A stretch of 64,000 bases of DNA, from the NCBI RefSeq assembly GCF_022810405.1, contig NZ_JALGQE010000018.1, positions 1-64,000 on the forward strand, read 5' to 3'. This stretch comes from Rhodococcus sp. ARC_M5 (GTDB taxonomy: Bacteria > Actinomycetota > Actinomycetes > Mycobacteriales > Mycobacteriaceae). The number at the start of each line of letters is the position of its first letter. Positions within the stretch are counted from its first letter, which is position 1. The notes under the pieces are model-generated. The model searched no databases. It was not told the origin of the DNA and worked only from the letters and a program-made list of their open reading frames with translations. The translations under genes were made by a program, and so were the position numbers. Shown piece after piece: positions 48,589 through 57,791 of this stretch.

Positions 48589-49514
48589 AGGCCATCTCAC
48601 AGACCACATTCGGCGATCCGTCGGTCCTGCAGATCGTCGAGATCGACGCTCCGGTTCCCATTCCCACCGAGGTACTCATCAGAGTGGCCGCGGTGGGACT
48701 CAATCCGGTCGAGACAGCGATTCGCAGTGGCGGGTTCGCGTTGCTGGGTGAACCTCCCTTCGTCCTGGGTTGGGATGTCTCCGGCGTCGTCGAATCGGTG
48801 GTTCCGGGGGTGACGCGTTTTCAGGTGGGGGACGAGGTGTTCGGTATGCCGTTCTTCCCGCGCCCTGCGAGCACCTATGCCGAACTGGTGGTTGCACCGT
48901 CTCGGCAAATCGCACGAAAGCCTCGTACCCTGTCGTTCGAGCAGGCCGCCGCACTACCACTGGCAGGGTTGACGGCGTGGCAGAGCGTGGTGGACGGGGC
49001 GCACGTCAGCCCCGGTCAGCGCGTTCTCGTTCACGGGGCCGGGGGCGGTGTCGGACACCTTGCCGTGCAGATTGCCAAGGCCTTCGGCGCATACGTGATA
49101 GGTACCGCGAGCGGGCCGCGGGAGGAGTTCGTACGCGGTCTCGGAGCCGACGAAGTAATCGATTATCGGACACAGGATTTCACTCGTGCAGTGTCCGGGG
49201 TGGATATCGTGCTCGACTGCATCGGGGCCGACAACGCATCGAGATCACTGTCGGTGCTGGTTCCCGGCGGCACCCTGGTCACCATCGTCGACCGGAGCAA
49301 CCGAACGCTGCAGGCGGAAGTCGAGCAACGGGGCTTCACCTTCGTGGGAATCTCGGTCGAACCCGATCACGTCGGTCTCGAATCTCTGGGTTCCCTTGTG
49401 GATGAGGGGAAGTTGGTCGTTCACGTGGACCGCACCTACGCGTTCGAGCACATCGCCGACGCGCACCGGGCTCTCGATACCAGCTTCCCGGGAAAGATCG
49501 TCCTGATTCCGTAA
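48585..49514 (+). CDS. NADP-dependent quinone oxidoreductase-like MDR protein
   Basis: A 309-residue medium-chain reductase without zinc-binding cysteines. GLNPVETAIRSGGF and WDVSGVVE lie in the catalytic domain, and HGAGGGVGHLAVQIAKAFGA is the nucleotide-binding motif. It should reduce quinones or enones with NADPH. ATG 48585 lies in the overlap with the previous small gene. Confidence 0.85.
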   Translation: MKAISQTTFGDPSVLQIVEIDAPVPIPTEVLIRVAAVGLNPVETAIRSGGFALLGEPPFVLGWDVSGVVESVVPGVTRFQVGDEVFGMPFFPRPASTYAELVVAPSRQIARKPRTLSFEQAAALPLAGLTAWQSVVDGAHVSPGQRVLVHGAGGGVGHLAVQIAKAFGAYVIGTASGPREEFVRGLGADEVIDYRTQDFTRAVSGVDIVLDCIGADNASRSLSVLVPGGTLVTIVDRSNRTLQAEVEQRGFTFVGISVEPDHVGLESLGSLVDEGKLVVHVDRTYAFEHIADAHRALDTSFPGKIVLIP

Positions 49515-49531
49515 CCCACGAACACGCGGAC

Positions 49532-49615
49532 CTCGGCGCGCAACCCGCGCCGAGTACGAAGGTGCACTTCGGCGGCGTTCCGCGTGCCGGCGCGGACAAC
49601 CTGTGCGCCGGCACG
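49532..49615. terminator. Two hairpins between the quinone reductase and ridA genes
   Basis: CTCGGCGCG/CGCGCCGAG (49532-49540 with 49546-49554) and the 11-bp CGTGCCGGCGC/GCGCCGGCACG (49583-49593 with 49605-49615) lie between convergent genes. Neither is followed by a T-run. They probably end transcription from both sides. Confidence 0.55.
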
Positions 49616-49624
49616 ACGGACGCG

Positions 49625-50083
49625 CTAGCGGAGCTCGACGATGAGCTCCACTTCCACCGAAGAGCCGAGGGGCAGTTCGGCGACACCCACGGCCGAGCGG
49701 GCGTGCTTACCTGCGTCACCGAAGATCTCACCGATGACGTTCGACGCCCCGTTGATCACCCCGGGCTGACCGGTGAATCCCGGAGCGGAGGCGACGAAGC
49801 CGACCGCCTTGATCACGCGGGCGACGGAGTCGATGCCGACGAGCGCGTGCACGGCGGCGAGCGCGTTCAGGGCGCAGATGCGAGCCGCTGCGGTGGCGTC
49901 CTCAGCCGTGACGTCGCCGCCGACCTTGCCCACGGAGGTCAGGTTCCCGTCCACGATCGGCAGCTGGCCGGAGGTGTGGACGAGCGAACCCACCTGCACC
50001 GCGGGGACGTAGGCCGCCAGCGGCGGGACGACGTCGGGCAGCTCGATACCCAGCTCGGAGAGTCGTTCGCTCCACTTTGCCAC
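49625..50083 (-). CDS. RidA/YjgF-family protein (Rv3678c-like)
   Basis: A 152-residue RidA-family protein. HTSGQLPI and the C-terminal RSAVGVAELPLGSSVEVE are family signatures; Arg129 corresponds to the Arg that binds the carboxylate of imine/enamine intermediates in RidA deaminases. It probably destroys reactive enamines. GTG 50083 follows seven bases after the DUF4177 stop, so the two form one unit. Confidence 0.88.
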   Translation of the reverse strand: MAKWSERLSELGIELPDVVPPLAAYVPAVQVGSLVHTSGQLPIVDGNLTSVGKVGGDVTAEDATAAARICALNALAAVHALVGIDSVARVIKAVGFVASAPGFTGQPGVINGASNVIGEIFGDAGKHARSAVGVAELPLGSSVEVELIVELR

Positions 50084-50089
50084 GCGCGC

Positions 50090-50257
50090 TCAGGCCTTCG
50101 GGCGCTTGAAGTACGCGACCAACGTGTCGCCGCCGTTGGGTCCCGCCATGATCGTCACGAGCTCCCAGCCCTCGGAGCCGTAGTTGTCGAGAATCTGCTT
50201 GGTCGCATGAATCAGAACCGGTGCGGTGAAGTACTCCCAGATGATCTTTTCGCTCAT
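50090..50257 (-). CDS. DUF4177-type small protein
   Basis: A 55-residue protein beginning MSEKIIWEYFTAPVL, with the DUF4177 hallmark YGSEGWELVTI. It has one compact alpha/beta unit and no known function. It is immediately upstream of ridA on the same strand and divergent from the ATPase pair. Short, but its sequence is clearly family-like. Confidence 0.75.
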   Translation of the reverse strand: MSEKIIWEYFTAPVLIHATKQILDNYGSEGWELVTIMAGPNGGDTLVAYFKRPKA

Positions 50258-50361
50258 GCACGTGAGCCTATCGTTCAGCGACCGCGAGGGGTGCGTCACT
50301 GCGAACACGTGATTGTCGGTTCCGTCGGACGACCGGCCCCGACTCTCTATATGGTCGGGGT

Positions 50362-51369
50362 GTGGGTACATCGAACGAAGAGGGATGGCCGGCGAAAGCA
50401 GATGCCGCGCGGCTGCATTTCGTATCCGGCAAGGGCGGGACCGGTAAGACGACGGTTGCTGCCGCATTGGCGCTCGCACTCGCTGCAGGCGGTCGGCGGG
50501 TGCTACTGGTCGAGGTGGAGGGCAGGCAGGGCATCGCACAGCTCTTCGACGTGCCGCAGCTTCCCCCGCAGGAGACGCGCGTCGCCTCGGCGGACGGCGG
50601 CGGCGAGGTCTATGCACTGGCCATCGACATCGAGACCGCATTCCTCGAGTACCTCGAGATGTTCTACAACCTGGGCTTCGCCGGACGCGCGATGCGCAAG
50701 ATCGGTGCCATCGAGTTCGCGACGACCATCGCACCCGGTCTTCGTGACGTACTGCTGACCGGCAAGGTCAAGGAGTGTGTGGTGCGAACCGACAAGAAGG
50801 GCAACCGCATCTACGACGAGATCGTCGTCGACTCGCCGCCGACCGGCCGCATCGGAAACTTCCTGGATGTCACCAAGGCCATGGCCGATCTCGCCAAGGG
50901 CGGGCCGGTTCGCTCGCAGAGTGAGGGCGTGGTGCGGTTGCTGCATTCGGCCGACACCGTCGTGCACCTGGTGACGCTGCTCGAGGCGCTGCCGGTCCAG
51001 GAGACGGCCGACGCGGTGCGCGAGCTCGAAGCGGCGGACCTGCGACTCGGCACGGTCATCGTCAACCGCACCGAACCGACGTACCTCCCGGCCGAGACGC
51101 TGGAGTCGATTGCCGAGGGCGAGATCGATGCCGTGGCCATCCAGGACGGCCTCGCCAAGACCGGAATCACCCTGTCCGAGGCCGACTTCGCGGGCCTGCT
51201 CACCGAATCGATCGAGCATGCGTCGACGCTCTCGGCTCAGGTGGAGAGCGCGACCACGCTCGACGAGCTCGACGTTGCACAGATGTCGCTGCCGATGTTG
51301 GCCGACGGTGTCGATCTCGGCGGCTTGTACGAACTCGCCGCCAAGCTGGCAGAACAGGGTGTCCGATGA
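50362..51369 (+). CDS. ArsA/Get3-like ATPase, first of pair (Rv3679/BagA-like)
   Basis: A 335-residue P-loop ATPase with deviant Walker [10 protein letters not shown] (23-31) including the signature Lys24. VDSPPTGR is the switch II region. It lacks the membrane-targeting insert of eukaryotic Get3. In M. tuberculosis Rv3679 and Rv3680 form a heteromer (BagA/BagB) linked to stress and metabolism. It overlaps the next gene by four bases. GTG 50362 is the start. Confidence 0.88.
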   Translation: MGTSNEEGWPAKADAARLHFVSGKGGTGKTTVAAALALALAAGGRRVLLVEVEGRQGIAQLFDVPQLPPQETRVASADGGGEVYALAIDIETAFLEYLEMFYNLGFAGRAMRKIGAIEFATTIAPGLRDVLLTGKVKECVVRTDKKGNRIYDEIVVDSPPTGRIGNFLDVTKAMADLAKGGPVRSQSEGVVRLLHSADTVVHLVTLLEALPVQETADAVRELEAADLRLGTVIVNRTEPTYLPAETLESIAEGEIDAVAIQDGLAKTGITLSEADFAGLLTESIEHASTLSAQVESATTLDELDVAQMSLPMLADGVDLGGLYELAAKLAEQGVR

Positions 51370-52496
51370 CTCGACCAGTAGCAACCGAACTCGATGTCGA
51401 CCGCATCCTGACCGATCCCACGTCGCGGATCGTCGTCGTCTGCGGAGCCGGGGGTGTGGGCAAGACGACCACCGCGGCCGCGATGGCGCTGCGCGCTGCC
51501 GAGCAGGGCAGGCGGGTGGTGGTCCTGACGATCGACCCGGCTCGCCGTCTGGCTCAGGCTCTCGGACTCGGCGATCTCGACAACAGCCCGCAGCCGGTGA
51601 AGCTGGGTGCCGGTGCCAAGGGTGAACTGCACGCGATGATGCTGAACATGCGGCGCACGTTCGACGAGATGGTCATCGAGCACTCGACGCCGGAGAAGGC
51701 CGAGCAGGTGCTGGCCAACCCGTTCTATCAGACTGTGGCGTCGTCTTTCTCGGGCACGCAGGAGTACATGGCGATGGAGAAGCTGGGGCAGTTGTCCCTG
51801 GACAAGTCGTGGGATCTGATCGTGGTGGACACTCCGCCGTCGCGCAATGCACTGGACTTCCTCGATGCGCCGCAGCGACTCGGCTCGTTCCTCGACGGCC
51901 GTTTCATCCGGCTGCTCACCGCTCCCGGCCGCGGCATCACCCGCGTGGTCACCAGCGCGATGAGCCTGGCCATGCGCGGCGTCTCCACGGTGATCGGTAG
52001 CCAAATGCTTTCCGACGCATCGGCTTTCGTTCAATCACTGGATTCGATGTTCGGCGGCTTCCGCGAGCGTGCGACGCGTACTTACCAGTTGCTTCGCGAG
52101 GACGGGACCAGTTTCCTCGTCGTGGCCGCAGCGGAACCCGACGCTCTACGAGAGGCCGCGTTCTTCGTGGAGCGACTGTCGGCGGAGAAGATGCCGTTGG
52201 CAGGTCTGGTGGTGAACCGGACGCACCCGACGCTGTCGTCGGTTCAGGCGGATCACGCCGCGACGGCAGCCGATCTCCTCGATCGAATCGACGACCCGGG
52301 CGCGGAGTTGACCGCCGCCGTCCTCCGCATCCACGCGCAACGCGCCGTGACGGCAGCGCGGGAGGTGCGATTGCTTCGACGCTTCACCGGTGCCCACCCC
52401 CGGGTGCCCATCGTCGGCGTGCCCTCGCTGCCGTTCGAGGTCTCCGACCTCGCTGCGCTCCGCGCGGTGGCCGATCAGCTGACCCGCAAGGGCTGA
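51366..52496 (+). CDS. ArsA/Get3-like ATPase, second of pair (Rv3680/BagB-like)
   Basis: A 376-residue ATPase with Walker [10 protein letters not shown] (27-35); the signature Lys of the deviant motif is Ala here (GAGG rather than GKGG), so the two partners differ in active-site make-up. [15 protein letters not shown] is the Get3 A-loop and [13 protein letters not shown] is switch II. A helical insert (about 200-240) could bind a hydrophobic client. Coupled to the preceding ATPase by ATGA. Confidence 0.88.
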   Translation: MTRPVATELDVDRILTDPTSRIVVVCGAGGVGKTTTAAAMALRAAEQGRRVVVLTIDPARRLAQALGLGDLDNSPQPVKLGAGAKGELHAMMLNMRRTFDEMVIEHSTPEKAEQVLANPFYQTVASSFSGTQEYMAMEKLGQLSLDKSWDLIVVDTPPSRNALDFLDAPQRLGSFLDGRFIRLLTAPGRGITRVVTSAMSLAMRGVSTVIGSQMLSDASAFVQSLDSMFGGFRERATRTYQLLREDGTSFLVVAAAEPDALREAAFFVERLSAEKMPLAGLVVNRTHPTLSSVQADHAATAADLLDRIDDPGAELTAAVLRIHAQRAVTAAREVRLLRRFTGAHPRVPIVGVPSLPFEVSDLAALRAVADQLTRKG

Positions 52497-52518
52497 ATCG
52501 GCCCCGCCCGGCAGGCGG

Positions 52519-52842
52519 CTAGATGGCTGCTTGCTGCTGGCGCTGGGTCTCGAAGAACTCGGACCAGGAATCGACCTCGGGGTGCTGCTTGAGCAGGGCC
52601 CTGCGCTGGCGTTCCGTCATGCCGCCCCAGACGCCGAACTCCACTCGATTGTCGAGGGCATCCGCACCGCACTGCATCAGCACCGGGCAGTGCCGACAGA
52701 TGGTCGCCGCCTTGCGCTGCGCTGCACCTCGGACGAAGAGCTGATCCGGGTCGGTGCCCTTGCACCGGGCGTGGGAAACCCAGGCGATGCGTGCTTCTGC
52801 TTCTTCTACATCGAGTCGCGTCGGCGCGGTTGTCGTGTGCAT
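52519..52842 (-). CDS. whiB4: WhiB-family iron-sulfur regulator WhiB4
   Basis: A 107-residue WhiB protein with four Cys ligands for an O2/NO-sensitive [4Fe-4S] cluster (Cys27, Cys49, Cys52, Cys58), the GVWGG turn (70-74) and a basic helix with ERQRRALLKQH. Position and sequence match Rv3681c (WhiB4), which controls oxidative-stress genes in mycobacteria. ATG 52842 (MHTTTAPTR) has a weak AAGGGG about 10 bases upstream. It is convergent with the ATPase pair, 22 bp apart, and divergent from ponA2. Confidence 0.92.
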   Translation of the reverse strand: MHTTTAPTRLDVEEAEARIAWVSHARCKGTDPDQLFVRGAAQRKAATICRHCPVLMQCGADALDNRVEFGVWGGMTERQRRALLKQHPEVDSWSEFFETQRQQQAAI

Positions 52843-52863
52843 GCGGATACCCCTTTGCGTTGC

Positions 52864-52884
52864 GGACGTCCTCACTGGACGTCC
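52864..52884 (-). promoter_or_regulatory. Two GGACGTCC palindromes upstream of whiB4
   Basis: Identical 8-bp palindromes at 52864-52871 and 52877-52884 are 13 bp apart, centre to centre, and lie 22-42 bp before the whiB4 start. The spacing suggests a paired operator or overlap with the promoter. The binding factor is unknown. Confidence 0.35.
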
Positions 52885-52958
52885 CGGAGGCTCCAAGCAG
52901 TTTGTACCTCGTCGGACGAAGCACAAATTCTGGGAGCTGCCCCACATTCATTATCAAG

Positions 52959-52974
52959 TGTTATGCGAATCACA
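52959..52974. promoter_or_regulatory. Near-consensus CRP site between whiB4 and ponA2
   Basis: TGTTATGCGAATCACA matches TGTGA-N6-TCACA in nine of ten specified bases. It lies 117 bp from whiB4 and 145 bp from ponA2, so it could serve either. Confidence 0.45.
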
Positions 52975-53118
52975 CCGTGTTCATAATTTAGGTAACGCGA
53001 GCCCCGAATGCAAGACGGCAAGGTCACATTTCTGGTACGCCCGTCCCGAGCAGGGGCGCAGCACACAGCGCGTGTGGGCCTCTGCCGGTCCGAGCGCCGC
53101 ACACGTACGCTGTGCTCT

Positions 53119-55485
53119 GTGTCAGTTGGAAAAACCGTGGCGAAGCTCGCCGGATGTTCAGCGCTCGCCGGTGCCTTGCTCGCCGGCGTGATGTTCCCCT
53201 TGGCCGGCGGGTTCGGGTACGCCTCCAACCGCGCCGCCGATACCGTCGACAACGTCTCCGCCGAGCTGGTCGAGGGCGCAGTGCCCGCCGTCTCGACGAT
53301 GACCGACATCAACGGCAACCCCATCGCGTGGTTGTACGAGCAGCGCCGATTCGAGGTGCCGAGCGACCAGATCTCCAACGAGATGAAGCTCGCCATCGTC
53401 TCGATCGAGGACCGCCGCTTCGCCGAGCATCAGGGCGTGGATTGGCAGGGCACGCTGCGCGCGTTCCTGACCAACACCACCAGCGGGCAGGTGGAACAGG
53501 GCGCGTCCACCATCGATCAGCAGTACGTGAAGAACTATCAGCTGCTCGTGGTGGCCAAGACCGACGCCGAGCGTCGCGCAGCCATCGAGACGACGCCCGC
53601 TCGTAAGATCCGCGAGATCCGGATGGCGCTGACGCTGGACAAGGAACTCACCAAGGACGAGATCCTCACCCGGTACCTCAACCTGGTGCCGTTCGGCAAC
53701 GCGTCCTTCGGCATCCAGGACGCGGCCCAGACGTACTTCGGCATCGACGCCAGCCAGCTCAGCGCCGTCCAGGCCGCGATGCTCGCGGGCATGGTGCAGT
53801 CCAGCTCCGCCCTCAACCCGTATACCAACGAACAGGGCGTCATCGACCGCCGGAACACCGTGCTCGACACGATGATCCAGAACCTCCCCGAACGCGCCGC
53901 CGAGCTGGAGGCCCTCAAGTCCGAGCCGCTCGGCGTGCTGCCGGACCCCCAGACCCTGCCCCGAGGATGCATCGCGGCAGGCGACCGCGGGTTCTTCTGC
54001 GACTACGCGTTGGAATACCTCGCCAATGCCGGAATCAGCCAGGAGCAGATCGACAAGGGCGGGTACCTCATCCGCACGACACTCGATCCTGCTGTGCAGA
54101 ACTCCACCAAGGCCGCTCTGGTCGGGAACACCAGTCCCTCGCTCGACGGTGTCGCCACCGTGATGAACGTCGTCGCACCGGGCCAGGACCAGCATCGGGT
54201 GCTCGCGATGGGCAGCAGCCGCACCTACGGCCTCGATGCCGACGCCGACGAAACCGTGCAGCCGCAACCGCACTCTCTGGTCGGTAACGGAGCAGGCTCC
54301 ATCTTCAAGGTCTTCACCACCGCTGCCGCCATGGAGCGCGGACTCGGCACGAGCGCGACTCTGCAGGTGCCGAAACGCGTGGAGGTCAAGGGTGTCGGCG
54401 ACGGCGGAGCCAGAAACTGCCCCGCTGCCACCTACTGCGTGGAGAACGCGGGCAATTACCCACCCTCGCTGTCCATCACCGACGCACTGGCTCAGTCACC
54501 CAACACCGCGTTCGTGAAGCTGATCGAGTCCGTCGGCGTCACGCCTACGGTCGACATGGCCGTCCGCCTCGGCCTGCGCTCGTACAACGATCCGGGTTCG
54601 TCGGGCACCGATCAGTCGATGGCCGACTTCCAGAAGAGTCAGAATCTCGGCTCGTTCACCCTCGGACCCACCTGGGTGAACCCACTGGAGCTGTCCAACG
54701 TGGCTGCCACGTTGGCGTCCGGCGGCAAATGGTGCCCGCCCACGCCCATCGACTCGATCTTCGACCGCGACGGAAAGCCCGTTCCGGTGGCTCACCAGGC
54801 ATGTGAGCAGGTCGTCGAGCCCGGTCTGGCGAACACCCTCGCCAACGCTATGAGCAAGGACGACCAGGCAGGCGGAACGTCTGCATCGGCCGCTGCCTCC
54901 GCCGGCTGGAACCTGCCGATGGCCGGTAAGACCGGAACGACCGAGTCGAACCGGTCCTCCGGCTTCCTCGGGTTCACCAACAACTACGCCGCGGCCGTCT
55001 ACACCTACGGCGACTCACCGACGCCCAGCGAGATCTGCTCGTTCCCGCTGCGCCCCTGCGGCTCGGGCAACCTGTTCGGCGGCAACGAGCCGGCACGGAC
55101 GTGGTTCGACGCGATGGCCCCGATCGCCACCAACTTCGGGCCCGTCACGCTGCCACCCGTCGACCAGAAGTACGTCCGCGGCTCGGCCAACGGCCAGGTT
55201 CCCGATGTCACCGGTCAGAGCCAGTCGTCTGCGACGTCCACGCTGCAGAGTGCGGGCTTCCAGGTGACGGCGGTGACGACGGCCGCTCAGGCTGCACGCG
55301 GCACCGTGGTGTCGACGTCGCCGTCGGGCTCGGCGGTCCCCGGATCGAACATCACGATCTATGTCAGTGACGGTTCGGTTCGACCTGCCCCGGCCCCGGC
55401 ACCGGCCCTGCCGAGCATTCAGATACCGGACCTGCCGCCGGGCATCCAGATCCCGGCGATTCCCGGTATCACCGTTCCTCGCTAG
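53119..55485 (+). CDS. ponA2: Class A penicillin-binding protein PonA2
   Basis: A 788-residue bifunctional peptidoglycan synthase. After an N-terminal membrane anchor (about 10-33), the glycosyltransferase domain carries EDRRFAEHQGVD (97-108). The transpeptidase domain has SIFK (Ser394), SPN (460-462) and KTGT (Lys604). One PASTA domain (about 697-760) and a Pro-rich tail end the protein, as in Rv3682. It polymerises and cross-links cell wall. GTG 53119 (VSVGKTVAKLAG) was preferred; an upstream ATG (53008) would add residues unlike the family and run into the whiB4 promoter region. Confidence 0.93.
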   Translation: MSVGKTVAKLAGCSALAGALLAGVMFPLAGGFGYASNRAADTVDNVSAELVEGAVPAVSTMTDINGNPIAWLYEQRRFEVPSDQISNEMKLAIVSIEDRRFAEHQGVDWQGTLRAFLTNTTSGQVEQGASTIDQQYVKNYQLLVVAKTDAERRAAIETTPARKIREIRMALTLDKELTKDEILTRYLNLVPFGNASFGIQDAAQTYFGIDASQLSAVQAAMLAGMVQSSSALNPYTNEQGVIDRRNTVLDTMIQNLPERAAELEALKSEPLGVLPDPQTLPRGCIAAGDRGFFCDYALEYLANAGISQEQIDKGGYLIRTTLDPAVQNSTKAALVGNTSPSLDGVATVMNVVAPGQDQHRVLAMGSSRTYGLDADADETVQPQPHSLVGNGAGSIFKVFTTAAAMERGLGTSATLQVPKRVEVKGVGDGGARNCPAATYCVENAGNYPPSLSITDALAQSPNTAFVKLIESVGVTPTVDMAVRLGLRSYNDPGSSGTDQSMADFQKSQNLGSFTLGPTWVNPLELSNVAATLASGGKWCPPTPIDSIFDRDGKPVPVAHQACEQVVEPGLANTLANAMSKDDQAGGTSASAAASAGWNLPMAGKTGTTESNRSSGFLGFTNNYAAAVYTYGDSPTPSEICSFPLRPCGSGNLFGGNEPARTWFDAMAPIATNFGPVTLPPVDQKYVRGSANGQVPDVTGQSQSSATSTLQSAGFQVTAVTTAAQAARGTVVSTSPSGSAVPGSNITIYVSDGSVRPAPAPAPALPSIQIPDLPPGIQIPAIPGITVPR

Positions 55486-55493
55486 TGCCAGCG

Positions 55494-55541
55494 GCAGTGG
55501 TGTGATTAGGGCCCTCCTGGGGCACGTAATCACACCACTGC
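55494..55541. terminator. Bidirectional hairpin between ponA2 and yqeY-like gene
   Basis: Fifteen-base arms GCAGTGGTGTGATTA (55494-55508) and TAATCACACCACTGC (55527-55541) pair perfectly. It lies 8 bp after ponA2 and 10 bp before the convergent stop. No T-run follows on either strand, the same style as the hairpin at 38744. Confidence 0.8.
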
Positions 55542-55551
55542 GCGCAGCGCA

Positions 55552-56016
55552 CTACAGACGGTCTTTGACGGCCTTCGACAGTCGCGATCCGTCGGCCTTG
55601 CCCGCGGCGAGTCCCGACGCGACCTTCATGACCTGACCCATCTGCTTCATCGCCGGTCGCTCCCCCAGGTCCTCGGCGACCTGCGCGATCGCGGTGTCGA
55701 CGATGGTGGCCAGCTCCTCGTCCGTGAGCGGAGTGGGCAGGTACTCGTTGATGATCTGTGCTTCTGCATGCTCGTTGGCAGCGAGCTCGCCGCGTCCGTT
55801 CTGCGTGTAGATCTCGGCCGATTCGCCGCGCTTCTTCGCTTCCTTGGCAAGCACTTTGAGAACGTCGTCGTCCGTCAGATCGTGGGCCTCCTTACCGGAG
55901 ACCTCCTCGGTCTGGATGGCGGCGAGAATCATGCGCAGCGTTGCCAAGCGGAGTTTGTCCTTCGCCTTCATCGCTGCGGTCAGGTCGGTACGGAGGCGAG
56001 CCTTGAGTTCGGACAT
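55552..56016 (-). CDS. GatB/YqeY domain protein
   Basis: A 154-residue all-helical protein that starts MSELKARLRTDLTAAMKAKD and ends SKAVKDRL, the standard YqeY frame. The C-terminal part resembles the tail domain of the amidotransferase subunit GatB, which binds tRNA, but the free-standing form has no proven role. ATG 56016 was used; upstream in-frame sequence overlaps the divergent phosphoesterase. Confidence 0.88.
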   Translation of the reverse strand: MSELKARLRTDLTAAMKAKDKLRLATLRMILAAIQTEEVSGKEAHDLTDDDVLKVLAKEAKKRGESAEIYTQNGRGELAANEHAEAQIINEYLPTPLTDEELATIVDTAIAQVAEDLGERPAMKQMGQVMKVASGLAAGKADGSRLSKAVKDRL

Positions 56017-56078
56017 GGCGGAAACGCTACGCGGCGCAGTCGCCGGCTCGCACGTCCATATCCGGTTGCTGCCGTATC

Positions 56079-57140
56079 GTGGATGAGGTGTCCGCACAAT
56101 TCAGTCCCTCGTTTCTCCCTACCTCGACCCAACTGCGCGGTGCCTCCACGCAACTGCGCTCGGTTGCCGAGCACGCGCGAGACGCCGTCAGAGCGTCGCC
56201 GCTGAAGAGTTCGGTGATCGGGACCGCGGGAGCCGCGGCGTTGAGCGTCGGATATGCCACGCTCATCGAGCGCAATGCGTTCACGCTGCGTGAGACGTCG
56301 ATGGCGGTGCTGGAACCGGGTTCGGCGACTCTGCGCGTACTCCACATCAGCGACCTGCACATGATGCCCGGCCAGCGGATGAAGCAGAACTGGCTACGCG
56401 AACTGGACCGGCTCGAGCCCGATCTGGTCGTCAACACCGGCGACAATCTCTCCCACCAGCGCGCCGTCCCCAGTGTCGTGCAGGCACTGGGACCGATGCT
56501 TGCGCGTCCCGGCCTGTTCGTGTTCGGCAGCAACGACTACTTCGCGCCCAAGCCGAAGAACCCGTTCAAGTACTTCGACAAGAACCACAAGCGCACGACG
56601 GGCGAATCGCTGCCGTGGCGTGATCTGCGCGCGGCGTTCTCCGAGCGCGGCTGGCTCGACGTGACGCACGTGCGTCGCGAGCTCGAGGTCGCCGGGGTAC
56701 GCATCGCGGCTGCCGGCGTCGACGATCCCCACCTGAAGCGCGACCGGTACGACACCATCGCCGGGCAGCCCAATCCATTGGCCGACCTGCGCCTGGGCAT
56801 CACGCACTCACCGGAGCCGCGGGTGTTGGACAAGTTCGCCCAGGACGGATACGACCTCGTCCTCGCCGGACACACCCATGGAGGCCAGCTGTGCCTGCCG
56901 TTCTACGGCGCGCTGGTGACGAACTGCGAGATCGACCGATCCCGGGTGAAGGGTCCGTCCCAGTGGGGCGCTCACACCCAGCTGCACGTCTCCGCAGGCG
57001 TCGGAACCTCGCCCTACGCGCCGGCACGCTTCTGCTGCCGGCCCGAAGCCACCCTGATCACCCTGACTCCGGCCCCCAGAATGGGTCCGAAAAACGTCTC
57101 CGACGAGGGCGTTTCGCGTTCCGAGGCAGTCGTGAGTTAG
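56079..57140 (+). CDS. Calcineurin-type metallophosphoesterase (Rv3683-like)
   Basis: A 353-residue protein with an N-terminal hydrophobic stretch (about 47-62) and a metallophosphoesterase domain: HISDLHM (about 89-95), [16 protein letters not shown] in place of GNHE, THSPEP and GHTHGGQ. The GSND form is kept in this actinobacterial branch (YkuE-like), so activity is still expected; cyclic nucleotides or lipids are possible substrates. GTG 56079 or 56088 may be the start. Its stop codon lies within the tRNA-Pro promoter region. Confidence 0.85.
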   Translation: MDEVSAQFSPSFLPTSTQLRGASTQLRSVAEHARDAVRASPLKSSVIGTAGAAALSVGYATLIERNAFTLRETSMAVLEPGSATLRVLHISDLHMMPGQRMKQNWLRELDRLEPDLVVNTGDNLSHQRAVPSVVQALGPMLARPGLFVFGSNDYFAPKPKNPFKYFDKNHKRTTGESLPWRDLRAAFSERGWLDVTHVRRELEVAGVRIAAAGVDDPHLKRDRYDTIAGQPNPLADLRLGITHSPEPRVLDKFAQDGYDLVLAGHTHGGQLCLPFYGALVTNCEIDRSRVKGPSQWGAHTQLHVSAGVGTSPYAPARFCCRPEATLITLTPAPRMGPKNVSDEGVSRSEAVVS

Positions 57141-57143
57141 ACT
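57138..57143 (+). promoter_or_regulatory. Likely -10 box (TAGACT) of tRNA-Pro
   Basis: GTTAGACT ends 14 nt before the tRNA and overlaps the stop codon of the phosphoesterase gene. The same octamer precedes tRNA-Thr in this window. No clear -35 was found. Confidence 0.45.
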
Positions 57144-57157
57144 TCTCCAGCGGTACA

Positions 57158-57231
<74 letters not shown>

Positions 57232-57244
57232 CAGTTGGACAGAG

Positions 57245-57275
57245 AAAAAGGACCCACTCGCGTGGGTCCTTTTTC
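57245..57275 (+). terminator. Intrinsic terminator of tRNA-Pro
   Basis: GGACCCAC and GTGGGTCC (57250-57257 with 57262-57269) pair around TCGC, preceded by AAAAA and followed by TTTTTCTTT. This is the most canonical terminator in the window and ends 28 bp before the SRPBCC gene. Confidence 0.95.
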
Positions 57276-57302
57276 TTTGCCCGATCGACGCTACTGTGAG
57301 TC

Positions 57303-57728
57303 ATGCCGACACCAACCCGCGTTCATGTCACCCATCGGTTCTCCTCGCCTCCCGACGTCGTCTTCGCGGCATTGTCCGAACACGAGAACCTGGGCCCATT
57401 GTTCTTGGCGAAGATCGACCGTGTGCGCGACGGCGACACCTCGCGCAACGGAGTCGGCTCTACCCGGAGTCTCAAGCTCGGGCCGATGCCCGCGTTCGAG
57501 GAAACCACCATCACGTCCGAGCCCAACTCGCTGATCGAGTACCGCATCACCAAGGGCGGTCCGCTACGTGGGCACTGGGGCGTGCAGAAGTTGACGCCCA
57601 CCGCCGACGGCGGCACCGAGCTCGACTACACGATCGGATTCGACGCGCCCGTCCCCGGACTCGCTGCAATCGTCGGTAAGGCACTGACGTCGAGCATCTC
57701 GAAGAACTTGTCCCGGCTGGCTCCGTAG
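57303..57728 (+). CDS. SRPBCC-family (START-like) protein
   Basis: A 141-residue START/polyketide-cyclase-like fold protein. VTHRFSSPPDVVFAALSEHENL is the usual opening strand-helix, and LDYTIGFDAPVPGLAAIVGKAL the last strand and long helix that shape a hydrophobic pocket. The ligand is unknown. The start is ATG 57303. It stands alone between two terminators. Confidence 0.82.
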   Translation: MPTPTRVHVTHRFSSPPDVVFAALSEHENLGPLFLAKIDRVRDGDTSRNGVGSTRSLKLGPMPAFEETTITSEPNSLIEYRITKGGPLRGHWGVQKLTPTADGGTELDYTIGFDAPVPGLAAIVGKALTSSISKNLSRLAP

Positions 57729-57741
57729 GACACCACACGAC

Positions 57742-57780
57742 GACGAGACCCCGATCGAAGACATCGATCGGGGTCTCGTC
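57742..57780. terminator. Bidirectional hairpin, 16-bp perfect stem
   Basis: GACGAGACCCCGATCG (57742-57757) and its complement (57765-57780) enclose AAGACAT. It lies between the convergent SRPBCC and LLM genes. A short GAAAAG follows on the plus strand; there is no real T-run. Confidence 0.8.
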
Positions 57781-57791
57781 GAAAAGTCGGG

